Shown: piece by piece, positions 30,952 to 42,600 of the stretch
Position numbering within the stretch: the first letter of the stretch is position 1
How the letters are laid out: each line of letters opens with the position of its first letter
Assembly (NCBI GenBank): GCA_051294375.1
Contig: CM119268.1
Span: 13,151,770-13,215,769 of the forward strand
Reading direction: 5' to 3'
DNA: 64,000 nucleotides
DNA from: Paraspadella gotoi
Lineage: Eukaryota; Chaetognatha
Made by a program: the position numbers and the translations under genes
Notes under the pieces: model-generated
Seen by the model: only the letters and a program-made list of their open reading frames with translations
Told to the model about the DNA's origin: nothing
Databases searched by the model: none

Positions 30952-33625
30952 TCAAAGCCAGGATCGAAGGTAATCGGAAATCTTCGTTCCGACCGGACAA
31001 TCCTGCTTCGTGCAGAGAGAACGAGTACAGTTGCGGCATTGCTTGGAATCCTGATAGCGAAGGCGATGTTTTTGCCCGCAACAATTCGTCTGAAAAAAAA
31101 AACCAAAAAACAAACATGTTTTTAAATTTTGGTGGAAATATAAAACCCTGCGCTGACATTAGAAGAAAAGAACTAAGTCGGAAAACGAAATTAAAAATGA
31201 AAAATTGCAAGCTTACTTGTTTTACTATATTAGACTAAATTGGATTAAATTTAAAAATAAATGTAAAAATTTAATATATTTTACTATATATTAGATTTAA
31301 TTATATTCATTATATTAAGTATATTTTTTATAATGTAATGGGGAGAGGGATGTTAGTGTTGTCTTTTAAAATAGAAGGAGCATCCATACAACACAAGGTT
31401 AAAAGTTACTTTCTGCCCTAGTTTTCTAATAAGATATTAGCCATCATTCTTGTTAAGAAGTCATATATTGAAAATTCAAAATATTTAAAAGTCTGAACAG
31501 GAAAGGAAATTTAAGACTCTCTATCCTGTAAGGCGAAGCGAATCGCATTGCGATGCAATCACATCCCGGGGTGATCTCATCAATGTCAATTATGATTTCA
31601 ATCAATGAAATCAGTTCTTGAAACTTTTTTTTTATATTGATACCAATGCTTATGAAAAAAATGTCAGTTTTACTACTTGAAATAAATTTTGGAATATAGT
31701 CCTGAAAGAGCCCGAAAACCCCATCTCTGCCAAACATAATTATTAAGGCGTAGTGAAAGTTACATACAAAAATTCTAAAAGTCAATTATGAACAACAAAC
31801 CATCAGTGAATATTAATTTGTAAAAAAATTAATTTATGTTTTTTTAATTTTCGCAGCAGGCTATATTTATATATAGTACTATCCTTATAAAATCGAAAAT
31901 TTCAAAATAAGCTTTTCTTAATTTTGATTGCAGATTTGAATTCCTCGTCAAAAGTTGATAAAAGAAAATATAAATCATTTTTAATTTTTTTCATTAAGTG
32001 GGTTAAAAATTAAAAAACTATATTTAATATATAAAAAGTTAATTTTCAGCTTAAAATATAGCTTTTTCTTATTTTTGACCCACTTAATGAAGGAATTTTT
32101 CAAAAAGAGTTATATTTCTTTTTAACAACTTTTTATGAGGAATCCAAATCTGCAAAAAAAATCTTAGAAAAAACTGTTTTGAAATTTTAACATTTTTAGT
32201 ACTTTAGTACCTGTATAAATATGGCCTACTGCGTAAATTGTAAAATTTATTATAAATTTTTTTATTACATAAATGTTCATTAATATAATGTTGTTCGTTC
32301 CTCACTTTTAGAATTTTAATTAAAGTTAAATTTAGAAATTTTACTACGCCTTAATAATTATATAAAACTCAGTTTTACAAGAGGATAAAAGTATAGGATT
32401 AAAGAGGGACCGACTGAGGGACAGAGCGACCGACAAACATCTAATAGACTTGCTTCGCGAATACTCTCCAAACCGCGTAAATAAACCGGTCCCGTCTCGT
32501 TCATCAAGAGAAACAGGGTCCTCGGGGCTGGGCATTGTTCCTCGAACACTTGGCGGGTGACGAAACAAGGGAGTGAGAAATCTTCCCCTTTTCTCTCTAA
32601 TCTCACCTCCTTTTCTCTCTAACCTCACCTCCTTTTCTCTCTAATCTCACCTCATTTTCTCTCTAATCTCACCTCATTTTCTCTCTAATCTCACCTCCTT
32701 TTCTCTCTAATCTCACCTCCTTTTCTCTCTAATCTCACCTCCTTTACTCTCTTATCTCACCTCCTTTACTCTCTTATCTCACCTCCTTTTTCCCGACGCA
32801 TGAGTCGAAACTCTGCTCATAGATTTTGCATTTCTTCTCATCCATGTCCTCTTCCTCTCGGCATCCGCAGACTTCAGTGGTCGTTCTCATGTGGTCGATG
32901 GGAGTCCAATGACCGTCGCGCTCTTTCACGTGGCACGTGGAGAAACAACCGTCGCAACAAAGTCCGCCACCGCTGCAAAGCCTCTCGTTTTAGTTTTGGA
33001 TAACGCTAGATAATATAAGTAAAAAAAAAAAAAATCCTCACTTGCAGCAATCTTCCCCGGTGCAGCACCCATCGCCCCTGCAGCATTTATCGCCAACGAC
33101 GCGAATCCGACCTTCCTTCTCGCAACATGATTTTCCTTCGGGGCAACAGTCTCCGCCGATGCAGCACTTCGATCCCGTGCAGCACTCTCCCATGCCGCCG
33201 CGACTCGGAATTTTGGAAAGAGCGTCGCAAGGCGGTACGGGAGGTGTGACCGGTGTGACTTGAGGTGAGAGAGTCAACATCGAGCAATTATCGACCCTTA
33301 ACGATCCGTCGGTCAGGAGACAGCAACATTCTCCTTTCGGGCAGCACTTTCCTCGTGAGCCGCTCCCGTCCGACGCGCAACACTTGTCACCCATGCAAGT
33401 TCTGTTCTTGTCGCAAGACGGTGCGCAGTCGCCTTGTCGCAACCACATTTTCTCGTTCATGTTGTATACCCAGCAGCAACCCTTCAGGCAGCAACTTTCT
33501 GCCGTTCTGCAGCAACCCTTGGTCTTACAACATCCATTTCCATGGCAACAAAGGGGATTAGGAATTGAGTCGTGGTAAGGCGCCGGGCATTGATCTGTCA
33601 TTGTTCTTTCGCAAGCACCGTGGAC
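30952..33625 (-). CDS. Cys-rich secreted-type protein, downstream exons
   Basis: Three minus-strand exons join in phase: 33042-33625, 32783-32972 and 30952-31089 (stop at 30952-30954). The first encodes dense vicinal-cysteine modules (LCCHGNGCCKTKGCCRTAES, then CC and SCC pairs every 5-7 residues), repeated three times. The pattern resembles granulin-type CC ladders but does not match the 12-Cys granulin spacing exactly. The last exon reads TNCCGQKHRLRYQDSKQCRN with further CxxC pairs. No start codon or signal peptide was found within 700 bp upstream. The first exon begins in phase 0, so it could splice to the phase-0 donor of the upstream gene at 34984, skipping that gene's stop-containing last exon. 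Without the 32783 donor, the frame stops at 32774-32776, inside a minisatellite. Function unknown; likely extracellular. Confidence 0.55.
31090..32340. repeat. Intronic repeats including a foldback MITE (31853-32235)
   Basis: 31853-32235 is an imperfect palindrome. The left outer end is GCAGGCTATATTTATA and the right outer end is TATAAATATGGCCTACTGC. Inner arms are 'gcagatttgaattcctcgtc' at 31931 and 'gaggaatccaaatctgc' near 32138. The remaining AT-rich DNA shows nothing recognisable. Confidence 0.55.
32344..32580 (-). other. Open segment with QCPAP motif, possible orphan exon
   Basis: The minus strand is open for about 75 codons and reads TRQVFEEQCPAPRTLFLLMN. The piece EEQCPAPR echoes MTDQCPAPY of the neighbouring Cys-rich exon. 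No phase-compatible acceptor was found, so this may be a decayed duplicate exon. Confidence 0.3.
32583..32790. repeat. 22-bp minisatellite carrying splice-donor-like units
   Basis: About nine to ten copies of a 22-base unit; on the minus strand it reads GAGGTGAGATTAGAGAGAAAA. Each unit contains GAG|GTGAGA, a good metazoan splice donor. The outermost unit at 32777-32785 coincides with the inferred donor of the Cys-rich gene. Confidence 0.85.
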
Positions 33626-34403
33626 CTGAGATCGGAGGAAAATTATATAAAATACCATAAATTAAAAAAAAAAAATTTCTTCCCCTCCCACAGTGATCCA
33701 AATGGACTAAATTTCCGGATAAACCTCTCTTTTTTGGCAAAAATAACCTTTTCTCGTATGCTGATTATCAAAAGAAATTAACCTAACTTAATATTTTTTT
33801 TATATTTATATTATAAGTAATAGGTGTATGTTTGCTAAATATAAAATCTTTAATTTAATCTTTTTAAAAGTGCGCTAAGCAAATTAAAATCGGAAAATCG
33901 ACCAAAGAAAAGAATCATATGGTAATTTCTGAAGAATATCGAATTCTTTTTTGTTATTTTTTGAATGAAAAGCATTTTTGGATTTCTCAAAAGGGCGGAC
34001 AAATGCGGATGAGATTTAATTAATAACTGATGAGTGATAAGATGTATCATTAGAAACTAAATCTGGTTGATTGAAATTGGCTGAAATTCTATGAGTTTTT
34101 ACTATGTTTTTTATATCATACATAGTGACATATTATGAAAATATTTTTTTTATTTGTTAACAAACTAGACAAAGTGCTGATACCATAACAAAGTCAAATA
34201 ATTTTTCTCTTCCACCCATGTGGGTGAAAAAACCTCCCAAAGACTCACCCGAAATAGAGATTTGCTTATAACTTGAGAAAGAATAATTTTTGGAAACTGT
34301 TATCTTACCTAAGACTTCGTAGCATTCCTATGGAAAGACTGAATAAGTATTTATGCCCGTATGTTCAAGTGGCTTTTATCCGGTTTTATTTTTTTTTTTG
34401 GGA

Positions 34404-37400
34404 TCACTGTGCCTCCCATTGTAATCGAACCGTGTGACGTGTTCCATTCTTGTCGATCCAAACGCAGCTCTCCCCGCAGGATATTTTATCTTTCGGGCAA
34501 CAGCTTTTTTCGTCTTTGCAGCAACCGGGTTCTTCGCAGCATCCAGTCCCACTACAACATAATAATCCCGGGCCGTTGCGGCAGACGCAATCGTCATCTA
34601 ATTCGCAATCGCAAGCATAGTTTCGGACGGATTTCTGAAAAAAATCGATTGATCAATAAAATGAAAAAAAAAAGGAAAAACCATTAAAAATAAAGATGAA
34701 ACTACATCATACTTTTACTATTTTAATATTTATAAATAAAATAATAATTAAATCAGATAATTAAATCAGATAAATAAATCAGATAAATAAATCAGTTAAA
34801 TAAATCAGATAAATAAATCAAATAAATTAATCATATAAATAAAAAAGTAAATAAATAAATAAAAAAGTAAATAAATAAAAAAGTAAATAAATAAATAAAT
34901 AAAAAAGTAAATAAATAAATGAAAAAGTAAATAAATAAATCCATCAATAAATTAAACTACAAAACAATTAAATCTTTACTTACGATGGCCTGCATATGTT
35001 CGGGACAAATGGCGCCTTTCTGGCAGGGGCTGCGATCGGGACCGCATACCACTTTACGGCAACCGCAATTATCAACCGGTTCGTATCTGCAATCAAAAAA
35101 CAAGGGTACGACAAAATTATATTTATCTAGTAAAATTTAAATCACTCACACCTGGTACTCGGTCTTCGCTAAGATCTGCGACTCACCTCAGGATTTTATT
35201 GTAGCAAGCACCCTGGCCAGGCTGTGGACACTCCGTTTTGGGACAGATGTCATCCGGGATTTCGCACGTCACGTTGAGGGCGCAATTCACGCCGTCGATT
35301 TCGTGTACGACCGGACGTTTGCATTCGTCTTTGCATCTTGCGAGTTAAGTGGAGAAATAAGAAGTTAGTGTGGCAGCAAGACTTAAAGCTGCCTCACTGC
35401 TGTCCGTCCTCAGCCTCGTCTCAATGGCTGAGCAGGCTATCCCGGTTCTGGCTTAAATGTGACGGTGCCGGTATAAACATGCCAGTGACAGGAGGCGGTC
35501 ACTGAGGGTCCGCAGCCCCTACGCCAGTTGGTGAGATACCCCGCGCCCCGGGTATCACAGGCTATCCTCCCGTTGCCATATTAGAAATGAAAAATGTAAT
35601 ATGAGAAACGTGAAATCTCACGAGAATCCTTTAAATTTATAATCACAAACCCAAAAAAGAAAAAATATTGATTTTCACTATTGCAGACAAGTTTCGAATA
35701 GATTTGCTATTCATCTTTTCGAAACATGTCTCCAATTAAAAACAAATAATTCGTTGTGAAAATCAATCTTTTCTCTTGTTAAAAAATTAAACCAATGAAA
35801 CGAAAGGAAAATAACAAATCACAAACTTAAATATTTGAATCGCAGGTAACGTGATACAATACAAAACAATAACCAGCAACAACAATCGGCGAATACAAGT
35901 TACATGTTCCAGTGCATATAAGTTGCCAAGAACAGCAAAGTCTGCAACGAAAATCTACATCGACTCGCAATTACTTGATGACGCGATTCTCCTCGATGCA
36001 ATCGTCGCATAGATTCTTCAAAGGCTGGACCGGCATGCAGGATTCGTTGCCGCATTCGTCGCGGGAGACTCGACGGCAGAATTGAGTAGCAACTTCGTCG
36101 ATGCGGTAGTTGTAGCAGTGATCCACTTTCTGGACGGGGGCGAGATAGAAGTGGGGGGTGAGTAGTAGCTCAGAACGGAAATGAAGCAATTTGTTGAATA
36201 AAATAATCAATTAGTGATAGCGGTAGCCGACCAAATTCAAATTTTAATGGGAACAGCATTAAACTAATCCATATTGGTATTAATTATTGTGTTAAAATAT
36301 TTTTTTGCAAAAATGTTCCGAACCATGAGTAATTCGCTAATTAATATTATTATATTGCTATATAATGTCAAAATTTTTTTGTGGATATTTTAAGTTTTTT
36401 TAATTGATTCTGATAGAGCTTAAAAAGTTAAGCAAAAAATATAATTACAACTTTTTAAAATTTTGATGTTTTATTACTAAAAATTAGTAAAAACTGCTAA
36501 AATCATCGGATGATGATGATGATGATGATTTTTTAAGGTTTTTCTCAATTTAAACCCACTTATCATCAAAATATTTAAAAAAGAATTATACTTTGTGTAG
36601 ATAACTTTTTATAAGCTATTTGAATCTGCTTTTAAAAATAAAAAATTCAAAAAAAATTTTTTGACATTTCCTATCTATAAATAAATATTAAAAAATTAAT
36701 TACTAATGCTTCTTGCCATTTTAGAATATTTTGCTCCATTGAAAGTTTTCTCAGAAATGTATGAAGTTTCATTTGGAAAGGTTCCCAAATCAAACTTCTG
36801 ACCCACCCCATTGACGAAGTTTGGCTCTATTAGTGAAACAGGTTTTTTTTTCATTTAAACTCATTTCCACTCAAACGATTCCATCAAAACTTGATTTCCA
36901 GTTTAATCACACACTTTCATACCCACATACAAAATTTCAGGTCAATCGCCCAATACACTCATAATTGGCGTTCAAATAGTGAAATATATTTTTTTGTTTT
37001 TTCCATTTAAACTCATTTCCACTCGGACAATTCCATCGAAACTTCATATCCAGCTCAATCACACACTTCCCTACGCACACACAAAATTACATTCTAATCC
37101 ATCCATCCAATCACGAGTAATTAGTGTTTTTTGCTAAGGTGGGACAGACGGACAGACAGACGGACATCATTTTTTTGCATAATTCATCGTAATTCAATGT
37201 TCTGACATGATATAAGTGAGTGCCCGACAATATTGAGGGGGCGGACCGACGGACCGACAAAGTGAATTATCGAGTCGGGATCTGCAGATGAGCAGATCCG
37301 ACTAAAAAGAAAAGAAATATACTTTGTAAAACCGAAACACGGCTCGGAAAAAAACTAAAATAGACAAATGAGCAAAGTTTTCGCACTTTTATATCTTTCT

Positions 37401-38581
37401 TGACGCAAGACCACACGTCGCACACGCCCCCGCAAGCTTTAACGTCGTCAGGTTGGACGGCGTCTGTTAAGAAAAAAACAAACAAACAAAGGAACAATGA
37501 ACAACATTGAATAATCTTCTTTTCTTTCGGCGACCGTCCAGGCATCGAGCACTCACAGCATTTGGCGTGTCTTTCGGAGCAATCTGCGCCACCCCTGAAC
37601 TTTTCGCACGCTTCCTCGGCGCAGTCTAGGGGCGTCAACTTACTCCAACCGGCTTCTTCGCAATCCCTCGCTCCTTTCGGCTTCTCGCACGTCGTAAGAG
37701 TGCAAGTGTGGCTTCCGTCCACGGCGGTCAGGCTTTTTGACTGTGCGCTGTAGCACCGCTCGTCTCCGAATTCGTCGTAGGATTTGTTCTGAAGAATTGG
37801 TTGTTAATGGATACATTGAATAGGGAATTTGATTGTTAAATGTTTATAAAGCCACGATTCAACATTTCAGAAAAAAATAAAATAAAATAAAGAGTAAGAG
37901 TTTATAAGTTAGAAATAAATCCGTTGTCTTGATAAACAAAAGATATTATTTACCACAACTGCCGTTCACGTCATCGTAGTTTTAAAAAAATGTTTAATCA
38001 ATGAAAATGATCCAAAAGTGGTATATTAGATATAAATGAGACAATCTCTATTAGATTTTTTTTAGACTAAAAAGCAGCCATCACATCATTTTTAATTAAG
38101 TATTAAATCCCCTCATATTATTTACCGCGCATCTTTTCTCGACTTCCTCGATATTCTCGGGAAATGGAACGCATTCTTTTCCGGTGACGAAGCCGCACGA
38201 ATCGTATACCGCAACTACCTTCTCGCAGGGGAGACACTTGCGGCAATTAACGAACCCGTAGACGACCTTGTCGCAGTCAGATTCCATGTCAGGATCTTTA
38301 GGAGGCGCGACTAGGTGAGGCGACAAAGAAAGCTCAAGCGATGTCAATGATTCATTCAAGAGCGATCGTTTTTAAAAACGATACTGGTTACCATTATCGC
38401 TGACAACCGAAAGCGAGTAATCGTTTTTGTAGGCGGGATCGACCGACCAAGATTCGAGCTTATCCACGTCAAAGTAACCGCGAAGCTCTTTCTCGGTCAT
38501 CGCGTTCACCGACGCCGGGTCGAAGACGGACACCGCGCTCGCCAGCGCCAAAAATGTCAGAAGACCGGACCTCCCAGACAT
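34404..38581 (-). CDS. Cys-rich secreted protein, 440 aa, eight exons
   Basis: Exons: 38392-38581, 38126-38310, 37557-37788, 37387-37463, 35975-36129, 35187-35336, 34984-35086 and 34404-34634. All introns are GT-AG and all phases match, giving 440 residues. The ATG at 38581 was chosen because MSGRSGLLTFLALASAVSVF is a typical signal peptide (cleavage probably near VNA). The rest is a chain of small disulphide-rich segments (such as CRKCLPCEKVVAVYDSCGF and TCEIPDDICPKTECPQPGQG). It ends in a vicinal-Cys block (LLCCSGTGCCEEPGCCKDEK) resembling the downstream exons at 33.0-33.6 kb. No catalytic motif is visible. Probably an extracellular or egg/mucus/matrix-type protein; family not recognised. 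Exon 4's donor (AAA|GTGCGA) is the weakest. Confidence 0.6.
34740..34960. repeat. AAATAAATCAGAT/AAATAAAAAAGT tandem repeats (intron)
   Basis: Tandem 'ataaatcagat' units turn into 'aaataaataaaaaagt' units, inside the last intron of the Cys-rich gene. Confidence 0.8.
35345..35585. repeat. GC-rich island in intron, possible SINE
   Basis: About 200 bp of GC-rich sequence (for example 'gtgacggtgccggtataaac', 'gcagcccctacgccagttgg') in a strongly AT-rich intron, ending abruptly near 35585. It could be a SINE or other short insertion. I find no second copy in the window. Confidence 0.35.
35686..35730. repeat. Hammerhead-like motif copy in inverted repeat
   Basis: GACAAGTTTCGAATAG ... CTATTC ... 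TTTCGAAACATGTC is itself palindromic. It is flanked by 'tattgattttcac' (about 35666) and 'gtgaaaatcaatc' (about 35756). Confidence 0.5.
36290..36830 (-). repeat. AT-rich foldback MITE copy (intron)
   Basis: Shares, inverted, the signature pieces of the copies at 17.3-17.7 and 57.2 kb, including 'aaaagaattatactttgtgt' and the terminal 'ccaccccattga'. Its centre carries a (GAT)n run. Confidence 0.55.
36835..37305 (+). mobile_element. Pearl/Helentron-like element
   Basis: Two core units ('aaactcatttccactc', 'cgattccatc', 'ccagctcaatcacacacttc') are followed by GGAC/ACGG-type repeats at 37141-37166. The conserved tail 'gacaatattgagggggcgga' comes next, then the terminal hairpin GTCGGGATCTGC/GCAGATCCGAC (37274-37302) followed by TAAAA. 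It lies between exons of the Cys-rich gene. Confidence 0.75.
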
Positions 38582-39261
38582 TAGAAACGAATTTAAAAAA
38601 AACAATGGGAAAAAATAAAAAAATGGGAATAAAAAAAGAAAAAAAAAAGAAACCCCTGAGTAACCTAGATCGGAATTACGCGGAAAACTAGGCAAGTATG
38701 ACTTTTTTTTAAGGAAGTATTTGTATTAAACGTAGGTTATTAAAAGAATGGTTTATTTGAAAAGGGATCCACGCAGGGATAAGAGATAAACTTTATTTGT
38801 TTCAGTCAAGATTTAGTAGTTAATAGTTTGATTTGGTCTTTTCATGCCAATAATATAAAATAAAACAAATTATTTCTGGAAGTAACATAATATTTATTTT
38901 TAAAATAAGCACTGATCTTCAGAGACTTCTGTCTCCCTCAAAGGTGCATAACAAAATGAGACACAAAATTTACAAAACATTTGGCTGAAAATCCATTCTC
39001 CTCACTCTGGCCATTTCTTCTCTTCTCTGTCTTTGAATTCTATAGTCTTGAGATGACCTTGAACCAAATGGTTTCTGTCTTTTATTTTCAAAGGTGACCT
39101 TAAGAGACTTATCCCATATATAAACTTTAATAAACATTTACAATACATGAAACAAAATTCCGCAAATCGTTACAAGGAAAATCGAGGGGCGTTTTGCGCC
39201 TAAAATAGAAAAAGGGCCTTCGATTTGGTACATTATTGTAAGTTAAAAACCATTTATACTG
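38582..39261. other. Intergenic, no gene seen
   Basis: AT-rich spacer between the Cys-rich gene's start and the metalloproteinase stop. It should hold the Cys-rich promoter and the metalloproteinase 3' end. An AATAAA-type signal on the minus strand is possible near 39077, but I cannot pick it with confidence. Confidence 0.4.
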
Positions 39262-39663
39262 TCAACCTGCTCCCCCGAAAGGGAAAAATCCGTAAATAGT
39301 TGGCTTCCTCGTCGTCGTCGTCGTAGTTTGCGAAGCGTTGACGCTATACAGCGATTGGATTTCCCGGATGTCGTCGTCGTGAAGCTGAAATTCTGAAGCG
39401 AAATTGAAATAGAAATTGAATTGATATGAAACACTTAGAAGGTTATCTATCCTATGAATTGCTAACGTGTTTTATCGCGGACTCTCTAGCTCAGTCAGCC
39501 ACCTTTCAACCGATATTTCATATAAAATTTTAACAACTAGAAAATCCTCAACGCCGATATATATCTGTTTGAGGTTTCTTTGGTGTTGGCGGTTGCCACG
39601 AATTTCGTATTGCGAAACCCTCCGACAACGAGTGACATGAAACAACTCGTCTTCATGTGACTA

Positions 39664-39696
<33 letters not shown>

Positions 39697-42600
39697 AGGA
39701 GCGAGAGACCGGGAGGAAGAGCGAACGCTCTTTTTAAGAAAGGGGAAGAAGGAAGAGTGATTGGCTGGATAATGGATAGTGGATATTCTAGAAATTACTC
39801 AGAGGTTTTAGTACTTCAGCTTGGAGCTCTTCAAATGTAAAACTTGTTATCGGTAAATATTTTAAATAAAATTCAGTGAAATAAATCAAAATAAAACGAT
39901 AACCAAGGACGAACAAAATGACGCGTTTCGGACTTCGTTCCAAGGAAAAGCAGCTCATTCCGCTCAAGAAAATCGATAACAAGTAAGTGGGAGTGGCTTT
40001 GTAACCGGGCTTAGTGAAATTTGCGGTATAAATGGTGGTGTAAGTTTTTTCGGTAACTTTATTCTATATAGTGGATATTCGTTATCCTTTGTGTGATGTT
40101 CCATGGTTCATGGTTCATGGTTCATGCTTGAAAAAAAAAAAAAAAAAAAAAACTTCTTCAAATGTGCCTAGGGTGACGGTTAAAGGATTGCACGCGGAAG
40201 TCTGCAGTCAACTTTACTACAAAAATGAAGATTCGAAATCAATGGAAGCCACGTTTACATTTCCCCTTGATGACGATAGGTAATTCCGGTAACCTACGTA
40301 GAAAATAGACTTACGTCAACCTTTACTCGAGATGTCTCAAGATAGCCTCGGCGCGAACACATCTTTCGCGTAGGGATCGATTAAGAATTAATTATTAAAG
40401 ATGTTTTAAAATTTGGAAGTTGGAAGACTGCATGTCTTGCAAATTATGGCGAGACTTAAAAGACTCGCGATCTTTTGTTTCTTTCTTCTCATTTGTAATG
40501 AGATATCTCTACAGTCAGTCCTTAAAACTATTTCGATATGTAACTTAACACGGACAAAAGGCATTTTACTAAAAAAGATAAGAAAAAGAAGGCAGCAACT
40601 TTAACCGAAGGAAATTATCCTTACTTGGGAACCCACTTCCAACAATCCCCCTCAACCCCGCCAGCGCCGTCTACTCTTTCAAAGCCCTCGTCGACGACGT
40701 TGAAACCGTGGCCGAGATTCAAGAGAAGGAGACGGCGAAAGAGACCTACGACGCGGCCGTCGCCGCCGGAGAGACGGCGTTCCTGGCGGAAGAGTCCGAG
40801 ACGAGCGGCGACATTTTCCGGTGCCGGATCGGCAACATCCCGCCGGGGTCGGCGGCGACACTCACTCTCGCCTACGTCGTCGATCTGCCCGTCGACGAAG
40901 AGGGCGCCGTTACGTTCACTCTGCCAACTGTCTTGAACCCGCGGTTGGTGTTGTTGTCGTCGTTATATCTTGCCAAAGAATGGGTATATACAGTAATGAG
41001 TACATATAATATAATTCATATACATATAATTAGTAACTAACTAAAAAAATCAGACCAAATTTACTTAAAACAATAAAATAAACAGTAGTAATAATATTCA
41101 ATTCTTCCCATTTCCTCTTTCAAGCTACTGCCCCCCTGATTTCACGGGTCCAAATCCCTCCGTAGAGTCTCCAGTCGTCGTCATGGAAACCAAACAGGAC
41201 ACGCCCTACGAATTCGGCTTTCGTCTTGTCGTCGACAACGTCTTCCCGGTCAAATCCGTCTCAGCGTTCGGAGACGAAGTTGAGGTGCGTCTCGTTCTTT
41301 TTGTCATCCTCGTTGACGTCATCCACTTTATTTTTTTTTATTTTTTTCATCAAATCGTTAGCTCCAAATTTTAACCAAAAGTAATGTTTGATAGCGTAAG
41401 TTAAATTATATGCATAGAGGTTAAAAAATATTAAAACATCTTTGATGTGCGGGGTTTTCCGTCTCGCTCACCTTCTGAGAACATCAATATCGCTGGTGGC
41501 TAATTAATATTAATAGAATCAGTTTGAAAAGAAATCATGATTACTACAGAATAATCAAATAATAACAAACGGCAATGTTTGTAAACAAATATTGATTGTT
41601 TATAAAAATTATTATAAATTAAAAGTGATAAAGTCTAACGAGAGTTTGTGTCCAACATCTTATCAAAGACTTGATTATTTTTCTTCAAACTTTTTTCTCT
41701 CCTTAGTGCTTCTCCGAGTCCTTCGGGTCACGAAGGAGCGAAGGTTGAGATTTGACGTCCGAAATTTGGTCATTTCGTAAACAGATTTTTTAATACTTCG
41801 CAACAGAGCTTGAAAAATTTACCGTCGCTTTTAATTTAAACTATTTCCCGTCTTTTCCCCCCCCCCCACAGATCGGCACCACCGACTGCAATGATCCGCA
41901 AGGATCTCCCCGCAAGACTGTCACCATCTCCGGCAACGCCTTCGACCACGACCTTCGAGTCCGCGTCGCCTACGACCGCGGGATGGCGCCAGTGGCGATG
42001 TTCCAGGCGGGGCGCGCCGACAAGCCTGGCTTTCTGAAGAACCACGTGGCGGCGCTTAACTTCTTCCCGGATTTGGCGTCGTTGAAGGAGGCGCGGCTCA
42101 AGGAGGCCGAGTTCGTCTTCATCATCGACAGATCCGGTTCGTCGTTTTTGTTAAAAATTTTGTTGTAGTTTTGAATTTGATTTAGGTATTGCTATCGTTC
42201 GTATGTGTAGAGAAGTCGTTCCTTAAATAAATGAGGAACATAAACTACTAAATCTACTTGTACGAGTTACGATAGCGAAAAATCTTCCAACTACATTTAA
42301 GTTTGATGCTTGGGAGAAGGAGAAATTATAAAAAGAATTGCCCAGTGCCAACACTAAATGGTTCAACATGGAAAGATAAAATAATTCTAGCCCTTCTCTC
42401 GCTCTTTCCTTTCTCCAGGCAGCATGCAGGGCGACCGCATCACAGCGGCAAAAGAGGCACTGCTGCTGCTGCTCAAGAGTCTCCCCGTCGGCTGCAGCTT
42501 CAACGTCGTCTCCTTCGGATCAAGTTTCGAGATGCTCTTTTCGGGCGGTAGCAAGGAATACTCGGAGAAGTCCCTCGGCGAGGCCTTGCGGCTGCAGAAG

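Noticed and set aside
30952-31089. Resemblance of the TNCCGQKH exon to the C-terminal zinc finger of piggyBac transposases
   Set aside because: The Cys spacing fits only loosely, and the neighbouring exons are clearly Cys-rich secreted-type; no transposase core is nearby.
30920-31210. Alternative 96-codon minus-strand frame over the last Cys-rich exon
   Set aside because: The other frame (TNCCGQKH...) joins in phase to the upstream Cys-rich exon after a good acceptor and is rich in CxxC pairs, so it was preferred.
37562-37753. Plus-strand 63-codon frame
   Set aside because: Shadow of the minus-strand Cys-rich exon 37557-37788, which joins in phase on both sides.
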